Origin: Parapristionchus giblindavisi
Lineage: Eukaryota; Nematoda; Chromadorea; Rhabditida; Diplogasteridae
Length of the DNA: 64,000 nucleotides
NCBI GenBank assembly: GCA_943737045.1
Contig: CALSFV010000228.1
Span: 620,001 to 684,000, forward strand
Reading direction: 5' to 3'
Shown here piece after piece: positions 36,124 to 50,807 of the stretch; within the stretch, counting starts at the first letter, position 1, and every line of letters begins with the position of its first letter. A program made the position numbers and the translations under genes. Under the pieces are notes generated by a model. The model ran no database searches. It saw only the letters and a list, made by a program, of their open reading frames with translations, and had not been told where the DNA came from.

Positions 36124-39100
36124 AATATTAGTTGTCGAACATATATGAGTAGCTCCAAATGAAATATGGTTGAAAATATCTCGAGAATGGCTATATATTC
36201 ATCATTTTCTTTACCTCATTTTATTTACAATAAAACATTCTCTTTCTCCACATCAAGTCATCCATAAATGTGATGGATGTCGCCCTTGTTTTGTGCTTCC
36301 TTCCCTCCCTTCCGACTCAGAGAGGTGACTGCTGTCCCTCTCTTTATCTTCAGGTATCTAACCCTCGTGGTTTCTCTACCTCTGCCTCTCTCTACTTCTA
36401 GGTATCTCTACCTCTCCCTCTCTACCTCTAGGTTCCTCCTTCTCCTCTTACAATCATCTCGACATTCCTTCCCTGTCACTCACACGCTCTCCGTTCTTCT
36501 TCCGAAGTCTCAATAAACGAAAAGAAGAAGTAACTCGACCCAAACTCATTTCACTTTTCTTCGCTCCTTCTTTTTTCGAGTCCGCTCATCCACAAGTTAC
36601 AGTATATGTCTTACATCATAACACGCGCCTGTCTCATTGTGCGAAAGCAGGTCTGGTTTTTGAAGCGGAAGATGCGCTAGGAAGCGACAAAAATTAGAAG
36701 AGTAATCCGAAGGAAATTAATGTTGTTCATGTCATACTCGATGAAAGTGAATAATATGAGAACTCGGGCATTATTCGTATAGTATTCCTCCATTTAGTAC
36801 ATTATATCTAATCTTCGTCTCTATGGTCATCCATTCTCATCTATAGAATGACTTTTTCTTCCCCTATATTCATCGCCTTTCTTCATTCATCGGCCAAGTC
36901 GTAATATCATCTCATTTCCTCTTCTTATCCGTTCTCTCATTCTTAGTATGCTTCAGATTCGACGACGTACTTCGTTGTTCTTAGCGTCCATGAAACATCC
37001 CCTAAATTTTCTTTCTCTCTCCGCCCCCCCCCTCATCATCTCTATCATCTCTCTAGTTCACTTACATCTCCTTCTATTCTCGAATCCATCGTTGCCTTCT
37101 TTTTATCCGTTGATGGATGGCCACGAAAGTTGTTGAAAGAAGGAAGGATATGAGACTTATAAGTTGGATAAATTGAAGAAGAAGGATACAATATGAACGG
37201 TATATTGGGTGCTTACGGCATTCCCATAATGTTATTTAAAAACTGTCGACAAGTTCCGTTTTTTTCTGTGTAAACCGAAAGATCTCTAGCATTTTTTAGA
37301 ATGAATCATTTTCTTTTTTAAAAAGAAATAACACCTTTTGATAATGATATAGTTTGTCTAATTCTTGGACTAAAGTATCCACTTCGCTCATTCCTTCGAC
37401 TGATTAATCTTCTTCTTCTTCATATTTGTCCTTCTCTTTCCTCTCGAGCGAGACTCATCCCGTCGGATCCAATTTCTGTCGATGGCCAACAATACTGGAG
37501 AGTAAGATCAAGAGTAAGAGCAGTGCGAAGGGAGGAGAGGGGAGAAATTGAGAAGAGAGTGTGATCATGAGTAGATGTAGAGGGGAATTGAACCCTACGA
37601 GAGTGTCATCTTCAATCCTTTTAGATTGTGACCACTTAGTTGTTGCCAGCCACGATTGAAGGCTCATCTCTCAATCTGTCCTATATCTCTCACTCTCTCC
37701 CATCAGTCGATCCAATCGGGTACAACTCGAGATAGAGGACTCGTTCTTCCATAATTACACCGGTGATCCCTCAGAGATAGAGAAAGAAGGTGGAAGGGAG
37801 AGGGAGACGGAGATAGAGAAGGGGCAGAAGGAGAGGGAGAGATAGAGCGGAGTCAGTTGGCGAGAGAAGAGAGGATCAGAAGAATTGTGATAGATAGAGA
37901 GAAAGGACGATGACTTCAAGAGAGCAGCTTACTCTATCTATTTACATCCATCTCCTATATTCATTTCATCGTCTCTCCAGCATATTTTATTGGGACTTTT
38001 TCACCCGGAACCATAATTTGAGCTGTGATACCCAACCACATGAATTAGTAGTCGGGTGTACACATCTAGGCCCATCGTTTAGTCATAATTATTGGTTAAT
38101 GACCGATAGAGTACTCCTTGTTTTATCTACATTGAGAGAGAGAGAGTAACTCAATACCTCATTCATACTACTACAATGGGAGGGATCACCATTAATTGTC
38201 CTTCTTCCCTCGAAAACCACTGGATGCCTTCACTACTATATGAGTGGACCTACTCTGCCCATCTCTATCTCCTTTCCTCCTCTCTCCCTTTAAGTCATCC
38301 GATCTCTTCTACCTTTTTCTTCATCTTTTGCCGTACAAGTGGATGGGTGGCTTCTGTTCTTCTTCTTTCTTTGTTCCTTTATCCTTCTTACAACACGTTC
38401 TTAACACGTTAACACGTTTGTTAACACGTTCTACCTAGATTATTCCCACTATCATTTCGATAGGCATTATCACTACTGATGGCCATTACTAATCTACGAT
38501 AGAGATGATCTATTATATCTTCTTCCTAATCCCCCTACACTCTTTCTTCTCCTTCTCCTCTTTCAATTCATCACACCTCTTCTTCCTTTCCTCATTCCTC
38601 ATCTTTTTCATTGATTGATCAACAAACCTTTTTCATCCCGCCGAAATTGCCCTTTTAGTCATACTATGAACGTGCACGATCTATATTAGTCTAAGAGCTT
38701 TCATAATTGAATCTTATGATCGCTTCATCCTCTCTAAGAGAGATGAGAGTGTCATGTTCTCAGAATGGATTGAGATCTGTGAGAGAATAGAGGGAGGGGA
38801 TCACTATATACTATATATCTGAATCCATCTCTTCTTCATCTCTCTTCTATATCCACACTATAGTGCCACTATCCATTCGGTCTCCATATGCAAACCCTAT
38901 CTGTTTCACTTCCCGTACATAGGAACGTACACTAAGATCAGATATCCTCTCTCTCTCTCATTCTTGCCACCTTCTTATGTGTTTGACGAACTATAAGGGA
39001 CGAAGGGAGAGAGAGTTTGTGTTCACCTTAGGTCTGTATAGATGAGGGAGGAAATGAGAGAGAGAGAGATGCACCCATGTTTGGAGTCTTCGTCTATCTA

Positions 39101-40332
39101 CCAACTATCTATCGTCTAGTACTCCATTGATGAGATCGTTCAACAGCATCCAACCGAGTCTAATCTCTCTCCTCTCCTTCTCGTCTTAATACATTGAATA
39201 AGGCTTCCCACCTATGGAGAAAAATGCATCATGGGAAGCCAAATCCCCCCCAGTCATTCATTCTCTCATCCTCTCTACTCTCCATGTGATCCATCGTATT
39301 ATGACACCTATGGACTAATCAGTCATTCATCAAAAATTTTATAATATTCACTACAATTTATGTTAATATATTCATTTTTAATAACCAAAATGATACATTA
39401 AATGTACTACATTTCAATGTTACTACGTTAGTAGTACTACATTTCAATGTTATTTCGTGCGAGAGTTAAAAGAAGCTTGTAAACATCAAGTTCATCAGTT
39501 AGTCTGAGTTCATGTCGGTTGTCACTTAGACTTTGTCATGAGGTTCTCATTCGAGTTAACTACCGATTCGTGTCCCATCTCAATTAACCCCATCTTCTTC
39601 TTCATCCTCATCCACTATCCTCTTCTTTCTCTTGATCTCCTCTTCCTCCTTCTTTTCACCTGCTCAATACGATAGATGGCACTCATTCTAAATCCTCCCT
39701 CTGTCCCCTCCCCCTACCTTCCCCTCCCTCTACCTTCCCCCAATGTCTAATCATCCACTGACTTTATCGATCGAATACTCTCTTCTTTTCCTTTTTTCAG
39801 TCTCCACACAATCTTATTTTCAGAAAACTCTGTACATCTGTTGAATAATTCTTGTGTTCTAGCGTGGATCGTTAAGTATTCTCGAATCTTTCCCATCTCA
39901 TGGGTACATTGATACAAATCTCTTCACGATTTCATTCAATTGAACGACGTCTAATGCATTCTATCATCGTTCCCCTGTGACTACTAATACATCAACGATG
40001 ATAGTAAGAGTAATGGTCACTCCGTCCCTGCCTCCTCCCTCCCCTCTAATATCCCCTCCTCCTCCTGCCATCCAATATAGGATTTACTCTTGGATCTTCT
40101 CTCCCTATTAGTCTCATCTTCATCTACTTGAAGAGGAGGAACAGATGTCAATTGAACTTCTTCGTCATTCATCACAGGATATTGGTATCTCTGACCGTTC
40201 CATTCAATGGGGGTCTGATCCATTTCACGCATCGGTCTCTTTCTCTTCTTCTTCTTCCTTCTCTCACTGACTCATCAACCACTCACGATCACTTATGAGT
40301 CTTCTATCGCCGAGAGCATGATCTATCACTTT

Positions 40333-40367
<35 letters not shown>

Positions 40368-43300
40368 TCTCTCTCAATCTCTCTCTCTCTCATTCTCCTC
40401 TCCCTCTCTCTCTCTTATCCCTCCCTCAGTCGGATCTCTCCCCCTGTCACAGTCTTCCTTTGGAGTGACAAACGCGTGTCTTGGGAGCATCCGCGCACTC
40501 AAGAAGAAGAAACAAGAGGCCTTTTCTCTATCTCTCCTTATCTCTCTCAAATCCCATTTCGTCTTCCTCTGTCTCTGCTCCAAGTCTATCTCTCTCCCGT
40601 ATACTCCTCCTACTCATCTTTGTCTTGTCTACATTATCAAACCATTACCTTTACTTATCACTACAATAATCTCGTCGTCCTCTCATACCCTTTTCGTGAT
40701 ATTCATTTGGTAGTATTTGATAATCTTTCCTTCGTATATCCTCTCATCATCACTATTTCTGTCAAGTCAAAACAGACAAGTAATCCTTCCCTTCTCATGC
40801 CTCCGTGACCACCTTGAATAATGAACATGCTCCTTTTTCTTTCTTTTTTTTCTCCCCATTCCCCTCTTCTTATCTTGACTACTATCCCTCTACATCTTCC
40901 TGAAGTAGTAAAGATCTCGTCTGATTTAAGGGCAGTAAAAGAGGAAATAAGTATTCCCCTCCTAGTCGTTTTCCTCCTTGATTTCGCCTCATTCTTTATC
41001 TCTTCTTCCTCCTTCTCAGCTGTTGTTGAGTGCAATTTGTTGCGCGTTAGTTGAAAATCGCTGAGAGAAAGAAGAATACATGAGATTGGCTTCATTCAAT
41101 GAGAGTCTTTCTCTCTACTACATTCTCTATCATTTCCCTTCCGTTTATAGAAATCGTATCCGTTTTGTAGCGAATACATCACGTTTATAACCAAGAATCG
41201 CGCGTTATCTCATTATTTTCATGTATATTTTGTATCCAAAACTCAGTTTCTACGGCTGATTACAGAACGAGAAGCCTCGTATTTGTGTATTCCTCTGTAC
41301 CATCCTATCATATCTCCGCGTACTATCAACTACTTGAGAATGTGAAGGGTCACCCTTGTTTATGAGACCATATCTGTCCGCTCTTCCTCACCTACATATA
41401 TACCATCCTCCCCTCCTCCCCTCCTCCCTCTCCTCCCCCTCCTCTCCTGCCATCCCCTTCTACTCCAACACCTGTCGTCCATCGTCTCTCATTTCGGGTA
41501 AGAAATGCCTGCGCATGCACCATAAACAATGGGTATATTGTACGAGGATTGCGTAGTCTGATTTACGGAGAAGGGTTCTCAATTACTCCCACCCCCCCCC
41601 CCCCCAATCTCTTCTCCCATCTACCAGGTGATGGCTTCTTTCCCCTGCTTTCCAATGGCTTATCCCGCAGAATGAATGAAGATGAGAGGTCAATTGGTCA
41701 GACAGGCAATCATCCTAGCATTTTCCCCTCTCCTTCCTCTCCCCAACCCTCTCTCAATCGCAGTCCCCTCCACCCTTTCACTCTGATCACAATCATATTG
41801 CAGCTGAGCCGTGAAAGGATAAGGATACTATCGATAGTCGATGTCATATCGTTTCCTTCCTCCTTATCCTTTTTGTCCATACTGTTGAACATCTGCGTAG
41901 ATTGTGTCATCGTTTTTGCGTTCTCGAGTATCCATGACCAATCGTCTTCTTTCATCTCCCGTTCCTCTTTTTGCGTCCATACTCCGTCTTTCCAATTCTA
42001 ATCATAGTCTGAACATAGTCTAGTGGATGAATGTGGCCCCGGAGGTAGATGAACAATAGACTGGCGATTAGTAGTGGAAGGGAGAGGGAGAGGGAGAGGG
42101 AGAGGGAGAGAGAGAGAGAGGGGGAGAGGGAGAGGGGGAGAGAGAGTAAGGCTAATGAGTGAGTCAATCCATTCAATGATAGAATCTCTGGAGGAAGTGC
42201 GCATTGGAGAACATTTTCAATTTAGAGAATGAATGTATTTATGTTCCATGTGGAGCAATGTTCACAATATATGTGTGGTTTCAACGAAAATACGTCGAGG
42301 AATAGAAAATATATGAAAGAGATGCTTTCATTATATCTACTGTATTTCGCTTTATTATTTACTTCTCGTGGTTTAAAGGAATATACGTTTTTTTTTAAAT
42401 ATATAGTTTTTTCTTCTCATATTATTATGTTTTTTTTTACATTTTTGTGCGCGGTTAGAAAAATACTTGATTGCAAAAGAATATCCTCAAGAATCCACAA
42501 ATTTCAACCACGCTTTATATTCAAGTATAATTTTGTCAATAGCCTAAAGTCATCAGTCTCCTCATCCCCTCCCTTTTCAGTCTCCCCCTTCTCCTCTCCC
42601 CCATCCATCCCCTTTTCCATCTCGACCTTGTCTCTTCCACTCTGATTAGCCACGGTCCATGATTGTGTTGTTGTTTTTGTATTGACAGGCGTCAATTGGT
42701 CACTCGCTCGTCCCATCCTTCATTGGTCATCTTCTTCAATTCTCAACAGTTCGTAGTTAGCCCATGTGACCCTACAAATCTCGATCTTCCTAGTCCTCCC
42801 CTTCCCTTCCCTCCTCCTATCCCTCCACCCTCAAGCCTCTCTCTCCTCCTCCCTTGGACTATTCTTCTCATTACGCAACATTCACTACGATATTCGACTC
42901 CTCATCTTTTCTGTGTTCCCTTCATCTGAATAATTAGGTACTTGCCCTCTCATTCATGTAATGAGCCCTAAACTACTGTATACCATTATCCTTACTACGA
43001 TTTACGTCATTTTGCTATAATATTTGCACTTTCACCCACTCATTCATCTAATTATCTATATTTATTTCTCCCAGTCTACCTTTGCCCTATCCATAACACT
43101 TGCATCATCCCTAAATTAGAAGTATACTGTAACTACTTACCAATTAGTCTCCTACCGTAATCCCACTGAGTATCGACTCAATCGTCTTGACTTGTGCCAC
43201 TACTAATTATGATCTCATTCCATAAGAAAGAGGGTCATGATTAAGCAATAGAAGAAGAAGAAGGATGAAGATCTATCTCTTATTCTGTTCCATCGATGAC

Positions 43301-44354
43301 ACTAATCCGATTCTGTGCACAATTGCCTACTTAGGAACACTGCGATCCCCCCTTCCCCTCCGTCTATCCCCACTCTCTCATCCATCTTATGCATAATATG
43401 ATTAGTCTTCACTTCATGATCAGGCGGATCTATCACATCCAAAGTTTGTCTCGTGTACTACAAATCTTCATAGCTCTGTAGACGACGTGAACATGTTTTG
43501 CACTTTATCAGAATTTTAAATCTTTCCACAACGTTCTTTAAATGTTAAATGATATACAGTGAGACAATCATATTCAGAGTCCATCTTCAGTTATTCCATT
43601 TCTGTCCCTTTATCCACCTCTCTTATTTCCTCTATTTGCACTTGTCCATTGCCTACGTATAAGGAGTGTTGATTATGTTAGAGAGGGAGGAAGAGGAGAG
43701 GAAGGTATTCTCCCCCATACAACTTCATCATCTCATATGTCTATGCCATATTTGTAGTCAAATGAGAAGTCCACATGTAATCATTCCATTGAAGAGTCAA
43801 ACTCTTAGCCTATAGATAACGATACACGGGAGAACATTACGAGGACACTTTATTATTGTAGAATAGACCAAACGACTTGGAACGAGTAAACGAGAGGATA
43901 TATCTAATAATCTTTTATCTTTTCGTGGAAGAATCCAGACTGTGAAGATGTTTATTCGTGACTATTATAAGCCCTCCCATTTCTTGTCTCATTCTCTCAG
44001 AGGGATTAAGATGTCCTCCTACTTCTTCTTCTCTCTTCAACCATCTCTATCTATGCCCCTGTATCTCTTCCTCTGTCTCTCTAGGTTCATCTTCATCTCT
44101 TCCTCTCTCTCTCTCTCTCTCTCTCTCCTCTTGTGAAGTGCGCGAGGATTTGATTTAGCCCCCCTATGGCCTCTCTTCTCTTTTCTTCTTTCAATCGTCA
44201 TCCTTCAATCTGATCATCATCTACTACATTCCTTTCCTTCTTTTCCTGATTTGTCGTCTCCTTCACTGTACTTCCTCCGTATTCCTTGTATTCGCGCCTT
44301 ACAGTAATTTATCGCCTTTCATGGTCACTTTCAGTATCCATACTATAATTTTTT
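36124..44354. other. 8-kb pyrimidine-rich region upstream of the SYG-1-like gene
   Basis: The plus strand is dominated by CTCTCT, CTTCTTC and CCTCC tracts (for example 36290-36500, 38940-38960, 40330-40430, 41390-41470, 44050-44130), with one opposite (GGGAGA) block at 42078-42150. Short open frames here are by-products of the CT repeats. I find no exon chain. It may be promoter, unspliced leader or intron sequence. Confidence 0.5.
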
Positions 44355-44366
44355 CGATCTTTGCAG
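44355..44366 (+). promoter_or_regulatory. Candidate trans-splice acceptor of the SYG-1-like gene
   Basis: CGATCTTTGCAG preceded by TTTTTT lies 46 nt upstream of the start ATG with no donor before it nearby. This placement suits spliced-leader addition in nematodes. Inference only. Confidence 0.4.
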
Positions 44367-44412
44367 TCCATATCATAATCCACTTATCATTCACCGTGGG
44401 TGCCAGGACGGC

Positions 44413-47400
44413 ATGCGGTCGCTTCTTCTCCTCCTTCCTCTACTGATAGCCAGTGTGATAGGAGAGCAAGAGATCACTGAAGGGCCAAGAGATTCCTTTG
44501 TTCACATCGGCAAAGTCGTCACGATCAATTGTAAAGTATCAGGCCAGGTAAAAGATTTATGGTATCTTGTTGGTTTTATGAGGTGATGATAGAAATACTT
44601 CACAATCAGGGACCCCTACCATAATTTTATTAATTTTTGCCGGATTGCGCAAAATATTAGACAAAATATTAGACTTTGTAGTGCTCTCTGGGTGGTACGG
44701 ATTATTTATTTATTTATTTATTTATCCATCAGCTAAAATCAAGAATAATGAATGAATGAAGCAATAAGGAAACAGTGCGCGTGAAATTGTGAGAAGTCAG
44801 AGAAGGAATGGATTTTATATTTTTTTTTGTATATATAAAGTGAGTCTACGCACTAGCTGTTCATCAATGGTTTTTAGTAAAGAGATAAGGAAAGACGAAG
44901 CAGTTTGCTCTCTGAACGATCCCCAGAGAATTGAAGCCAAAAGCTTAGAATAGTAGAGATATGTATCATAAGTGAACGAGACACACAACGCCCATTCATC
45001 ATTTGGACTCTTATCGACCGGATAAAAAACAGATCATACAAACTGGAAAAAAATACAAAAAGTCAAATGAAATTTTTTCGTGTATAATTGATGTGTAACA
45101 GCATTTTATAAATCAAAACAAAATTTTGCCTGTAATATACATATTTACAGTAGTCAAACGATATTGATTTTACCAAAAATATTTAAAAATTCAGAAAGGA
45201 GCAGTTCAATGGATGAAGAATGGATTCGGTCTCGGTACAGATCGAGCACTTCGGTTCTTTCCTCGATACTCTATGGTCGGATCTGCAGCTGCCGGAGAGT
45301 ACAACTTACGGGTATCATTAAATTTAATTTAATTGCCTTTTTTTTCGAAATTAAGAAAAATGAATATAAATTTTGATAGATCGTGAATGCAACCGTGGCC
45401 GATGATGATGTCTACGCTTGTCAAATAAGTGAAGCAGATGGAGAATCTTCCGTCGTTTCCGCACCTGCGAAGTTAACAGTGCTAGGTATTTATTTCTATA
45501 ATTCGTAGTTTTTTTCGTTTCCTACAAACTGAGTTGCATTCTGTATCAACGAAAACACACAGATAGGTTTGCGTTTAGGAAGAAATGACACAATATGAGC
45601 TAGTATTGTTGTGTATTGCTAATAGGATACTGTAGACTGGCGTTGGCATAAGGTCAAAGGTTGTTTTGACGATGGTTCCTCATGGGGGTATGTCTTATCC
45701 CCGCTTTCTGATGATCATTCGTTCTGTCACTATTGCGCGAGCATTGTGACAGCCGCGAAAGAAGGACAGATGGTGTGGAGGAGGAGAAGGGCGAGGGGGA
45801 TGAGGACTGTCTTGAGACCACTTTTGGTCTTCAAGCGAGAAGATCACGCAATCAGTCTAAAGAGAAAGAGCCGCACATTTGATGATGAATGAAAGTGACA
45901 ATAGAGATGAATGAACTATATGAAAAGAGATCAAATGAAGACTGACTCACTGATGATATAATCCCTTTTTTCCAGTTCGACCGACACCACCAAAGTTTGT
46001 TGAGAAACTTGCACCGACGTTGAATGCCATTGCTGGAGAACAACTGCAGCAGGTATTCATCTATTATACAACACAACTTTTTTTTTCCAATTTGTCAACA
46101 TGTCATTCATCTATGAATAGCAGTATATTTTATTTGTAGCCAAAGTTTTCAATAAATTTGTATGAAATTTTGTTAGCTACAATGATTGCATTGGTTGTAC
46201 GAGGATTAAAAAATAGTTGAGAAGAAAAATTTAAATGTTAAGCAACTAATCTGAGCAAAATCCAAAATAAATGTGAAAATTAATAAATTATAATAATAAC
46301 AGGCCTGCGTGTCTCGTCGGGGTAAGCCGTCCCCTCGTATTGGATGGGCTATAGCATCAGATTCACAAGGACGAGAAGTGATTGCATGGTTGGGAGAGAG
46401 TCGAGTCAAGTTCGGCAATCTATTCAGTACGTTCTGTTTTTTTAATGTAAAATTTAATGTTGCTTTTGTAGAACAACACAATATCGCGACGCAAGAATCA
46501 TTGCCAGCTTCGATTGATGATGAAGAGAAAGCAGAGGGAGATGTAGTCTCGGCTATCAGTAATATTAGGTAATCAATATCATAAATCGATAATCAAAACA
46601 TACAGTTGAAATAACAAAATATCTTCTTTTATAGTTTTGTTCCTCGTCCCGAAGACGATAAGAAGTACCTCCTCTGTATCTCTCAACACGAAACTTTCCC
46701 CGATCGAGTAGAGATCGATTCTGTTCGATTCAATCTACAGTACGCACCTAGAGTCAAACTCACATGGGCGGGACCTGGACGATTACGGTATGTATCTTGA
46801 TCCATTTCATCATAAAAATCGATATTTTCAGGCAAGGTAGTCCAGCTCTTCTCGCATGCAATGTCGATGCGAGACCATTGAATGATCTGAAGATCACTTG
46901 GTATCGGAATCACAATAAACTATTGAGGCATACCACTGATGTGAGCATTACATTTTTGGATAGAACTAGTATAAAAATCCCTGGTTACGGTAACCCACCG
47001 GAATTATTCTTAGTAATAGAAAAAAAAATAATTTGTGTGTGGTGCTGAGAATTTTTCCCTTTCAAAAATTCTCTTATATATAAGGGAATAATGATGATTA
47101 ATAATTCCCCTGGAAAATTTTTTAATTTGTGTATGAATATCTTTTTAGACTTTGGCGTTCGAAGAGTTGAAGATGGAAGATCACGGATCAGAGTTTACCT
47201 GCGAGACTTCCAACTCTATCGGAACTTCCAAAGATACCATGAAGTTGGATGTCGCATGTACGTTTCCAATTGGTTACAGTAATACTACAGTACTTCTCTA
47301 ATTAATCAATCTATGGGGTTTACTTATAAGAATTGGTGTGAATTGTACCGATCCGTCAAAATTCTTTCGATTCTTCGCGCATCACTCCTATCTATCTTGT

Positions 47401-50400
47401 CTCTCATACTATTCTTACTCTTCCTTCAGTTCATCAATCAGTCCGACCTTGTTGGCACTCCATTCAGAAGAATAGGAGACATGGCGCTTATGCAAATGTA
47501 GAATATAGCGGGTGGGGAGAGGAAGGGGAGGGGGAGAGGGAGGGGAGAGGAAGGACTCTAGCCGGTCATCGTCCCAATTTCCCATGTGGCCAATGGTCTT
47601 CCCTCCATATACTCATGAAGTAGGCAATTGTTGCACGAGTAAAGGGGGGATAACAGCATAGAAGTAGAGGAGAATGAATTGGTATGAGGAGAAGAGATAT
47701 TACAACCATCTCTATCGCTCATTCATTCCCATCCAATAACATTCCTATATACTTTGGAGAGGGACAGATACTACTTGAAAATTATATGAAAGAATCCCTC
47801 ACTATTTCATTCATTTTATTCATCTTGCACTCTGAGCAATGACACTATTATGATTTAATGATGGTGTGGCTATCAGTATAAGCGATGAAACATATTTGCG
47901 ATTTGCACAAAAATTTTCAGCTCATTCGCTATTTTTCTTAAATTGAAAATTGACATGGCAAAAAAAAGTATAAAGTGCCAAAACAATAAATAAAATACTT
48001 AAGTACTATTTTCAGTTGCTCCTCAAATGATGACAAAATCCCAAGAGAAAGAGGCGAACATCGGTGAATCAGTAACATTCCAATGTGAGGCTGCCGGCAA
48101 TCCGACTCCCTTGATATACTGGAGTAAAGCTGGAGATGAACAGATCTTGGCTCAAGGAGAAACGTATGTCATCTTCACCTGATGATAGTTTAACAGGACC
48201 ATTGTTCAGGTACACGATAGATGCTGTCGAGATGTGGCAGCAGGGAGAATACGTCTGTACGGCTGTGGTTGAGTCGTTCGAACACGCCAAGATGAGCCAT
48301 CATCTTTTCATTAGAGGTCCATATTTTATTATTTTAAATAAAAATATTGTTTATTATCATTTTTTCATTATAGGCGCGCCTAATGTGCAGACTATCGGCA
48401 CTATTCATGGTGGAGTGGGCGAGACGGTTGAGATGACATGTCGAGTGACGGGAAGACCGAAAGCAAAGGATATAACGTGGACCAAGAACGGAGAGAGACT
48501 CACTTATGCTACAGGACGACATCAGGTAATCTAGCTCTGTCTAAGAAAATGAATATCCATGCTCATTTAGGTTCATCAAGCAACTCGCTTGTATGGAATC
48601 GAGTCTCGTTTGATAATCTCTGAATTGGATGAGAGTGACTTTGGCCTCTATAATTGCTCTGCTAATAATGGACTCGGATGGGATTCTGGATCGACTTTAT
48701 TGAGAAAACGAAGCATCGTCGATGCTATTTGTATGTTTTGAGAATCCTTTAATAATAAGATACGATAGTTACTGCATGTACCGTATCCCATCATCATTTA
48801 AACTGCCACTAACGATAGGAGCGAAAATATTCACATATTTATTAGTAAGATCAATCAATAAAGAGCAATTGCTAATATGATACAAATAATTACAAAATAA
48901 ACGAAAGAAGAAATGGGTAGAATGGTAGACCTTTCCTATCAGGATATCGGCGAGCATCATCTTGAAGGCATCTTCCTCCTTCAAACGACTAGTACCATAA
49001 ATATCTGAAAGAGATTAGATTAAAGAAGTAATGAGCAATAATATCAAAAGGATTGCTAACAATAATAGGGCGTACATGTCCGTATCCGGCGGACGGCCAA
49101 TTTGCGGACGCAATTTGGCCGTCCGTCCGTTAAGTACGCATGTAGAGCGTAAAGCGTTTGATAGGCACAGCAATTCAAAATATAGTAAGTGGTGAAATAT
49201 AGGATTTATTAACTAAAAGAATAGAAATATGTGTTATAAAACAGGCCCGCAGAATATCCTTTCGTGTATGTGATCGCGGGGATCCCCCTGTCAATATTTA
49301 ATATCAGGTGTTATTATTGCTTTCCTCTTTGCTTGACCTTTTTTTATCAATGAAAGTTTAATCTCAAAGTTACTTTTTTAGGCATCTTGGCTCATACTTA
49401 TATAGATACGATGTTATTAAATATATACGTGATTTATTCCTTGGCAATCTTCTATCTTGCGTTAATCTGTTTATCTAATCAATTAACGTGAAACTCATAG
49501 TAGATGTATAAAGAGAATGTTGATGTAGATGAATGTCTTTGGGAGACGAATGAGACATCTGAAACCTTCGAATAGCTTTTTACATTAGGGTTGTCCCGCA
49601 TATTTGAAAGCACTTAAATTTAACAACAAAAATTGCGAATGTGACTAAATTTGGCATTTTTGAGCACAGTAAATGCAGTTAATGCAATCCACAAGCTCAA
49701 TATAAAACAACTCTATAGAAAAAAGCCAGAGTACGTCATCGTTTTCTTGCTGAGTACACTTTGCAAGGTTCATCAGAGTCAAGCAAGATGAATTCCATAG
49801 AAATGACGAATAACTAGGAATAATGATGACATCATTACAGTAGCAGCTGATCTTCATGTTCTCCTTCCCATTCTGGCCACTCTCTTCTTTCTTCTTCTCT
49901 GTCTCTGTTGTTGTATCATCTGCAGGAAACGATCGTATTCTCGAAGGAAAGGAACGCAATTCTCAGGTTTGCAGTCTTCCTCCGTCATTTCATCATCATG
50001 TCATTTCCTGTTCTTGGCCAAATCGCACATTCACTATATTATTCTATCCTTAGATGCCGAATCTGATGTGACCGTGAAATGCGAAGCTCTTGATGGGAAT
50101 TTCTATCCGGATATGTACGGTAGTCCGATGGATAATTCCAATTGCATCACTTCCAAGGTAAATAGGAAGAAGCCATACACACTGGCACGAATACAAACAA
50201 GGAGTCATAGCATGAACGATATTCAATGAGAGAGTTAGATTCAATATTTCAGGACTATATTTCGATTCCTCAGAACAATCCGGATATGGACTTCAGTGGA
50301 GCAGCCGTAGCTGGTTTGTTGAATAACTTCACTGCAAACGATTTGGCTATGTTTGAGCAACAATCTTGTTCAGGACTTTACCCAAAGTACATGGACAATT

Positions 50401-50807
50401 CAATGTCGGACTATCGTTATGAGCAACATTCGTATGGCTCTTTCGTCTCTGGGGGAAGTTCACCCAATCAACATCCTGACATCTTTCCCAATGAAAAGGT
50501 GAGAAGAATAGAAAACTTAATAAAGCTTGATACCATTCGTTAATTGGGATAAACAATACCTGAGAGGATTAGAAATAGACACTGTGAATGCTCCATTGAG
50601 CATGAACGAGGAGTTAACAATTTCTTTTAAAATGAAATTTATTAATGATGATTTATTAAGGTAATGCCCCCACCTGGAGCTGGAATAGGTGTCGATGGAA
50701 GTCCACTCGAAACTCTACCTGAAGTTGATACTCCTAAAGCCTCCACATACTCATTCGCAACTGTTGATGCAATAAGGCCAATGAGTCGTACTTCCACTCA
50801 TGTTTGA
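44413..50807 (+). CDS. syg-1: SYG-1/Kirrel-type immunoglobulin-superfamily adhesion receptor, 738 aa
   Basis: Exons 44413-44547, 45195-45311, 45380-45485, 45976-46052, 46303-46426, 46472-46568, 46635-46787, 46832-46940, 47149-47257, 48016-48163, 48210-48316, 48374-48525, 48571-48730, 49841-49966, 50054-50157, 50253-50498 and 50661-50807 join in phase. A signal peptide (SLLLLLPLLIASVIG) leads into Ig domains. Ig1 has Cys40/Cys98 and the NEPH-type GAVQWMKNGFGLGTD, RYSMVG and GEYNLR; Ig2 has CVSRRGKPSP and GWAIASD; later Ig domains show GNPTPLIYWSK, GEYVC and LYNCSANNGLG. One membrane segment (about 538-558) with a CLCCCIIC edge follows, then a cytoplasmic tail ending THV, a PDZ-binding motif shared with mammalian NEPH1. 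In C. elegans SYG-1 pairs with SYG-2 to place synapses; the same role is inferred. The symbol is by homology. Confidence 0.9.
44702..44760 (-). mobile_element. Antisense LINE end in intron 1 of the SYG-1-like gene
   Basis: TTATTTATTTATTTATTTAT then CCATCAGCTAAAATCAAG, like 19128-19200, the reverse complement of the LINE 3' tail family. Confidence 0.5.
49075..49140. repeat. GC-rich palindrome in intron 13 of the SYG-1-like gene
   Basis: GGACGGCCAATTTGCG (091-106) faces ACGCAATTTGGCCGTCC (108-124). The left flank TCCGTATCCGGCGGACGGCC is the same as at about 14858-14880, so the two sites carry pieces of one dispersed repeat. This 1.1-kb intron is by far the longest in the 3' half of the gene. 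Confidence 0.65.

Noticed and set aside
36277..42929. Many Ser/Leu-rich plus-strand frames in the CT-rich region
   Set aside because: Open only because CT repeats lack stop codons; no motifs and no consistent splice chain.
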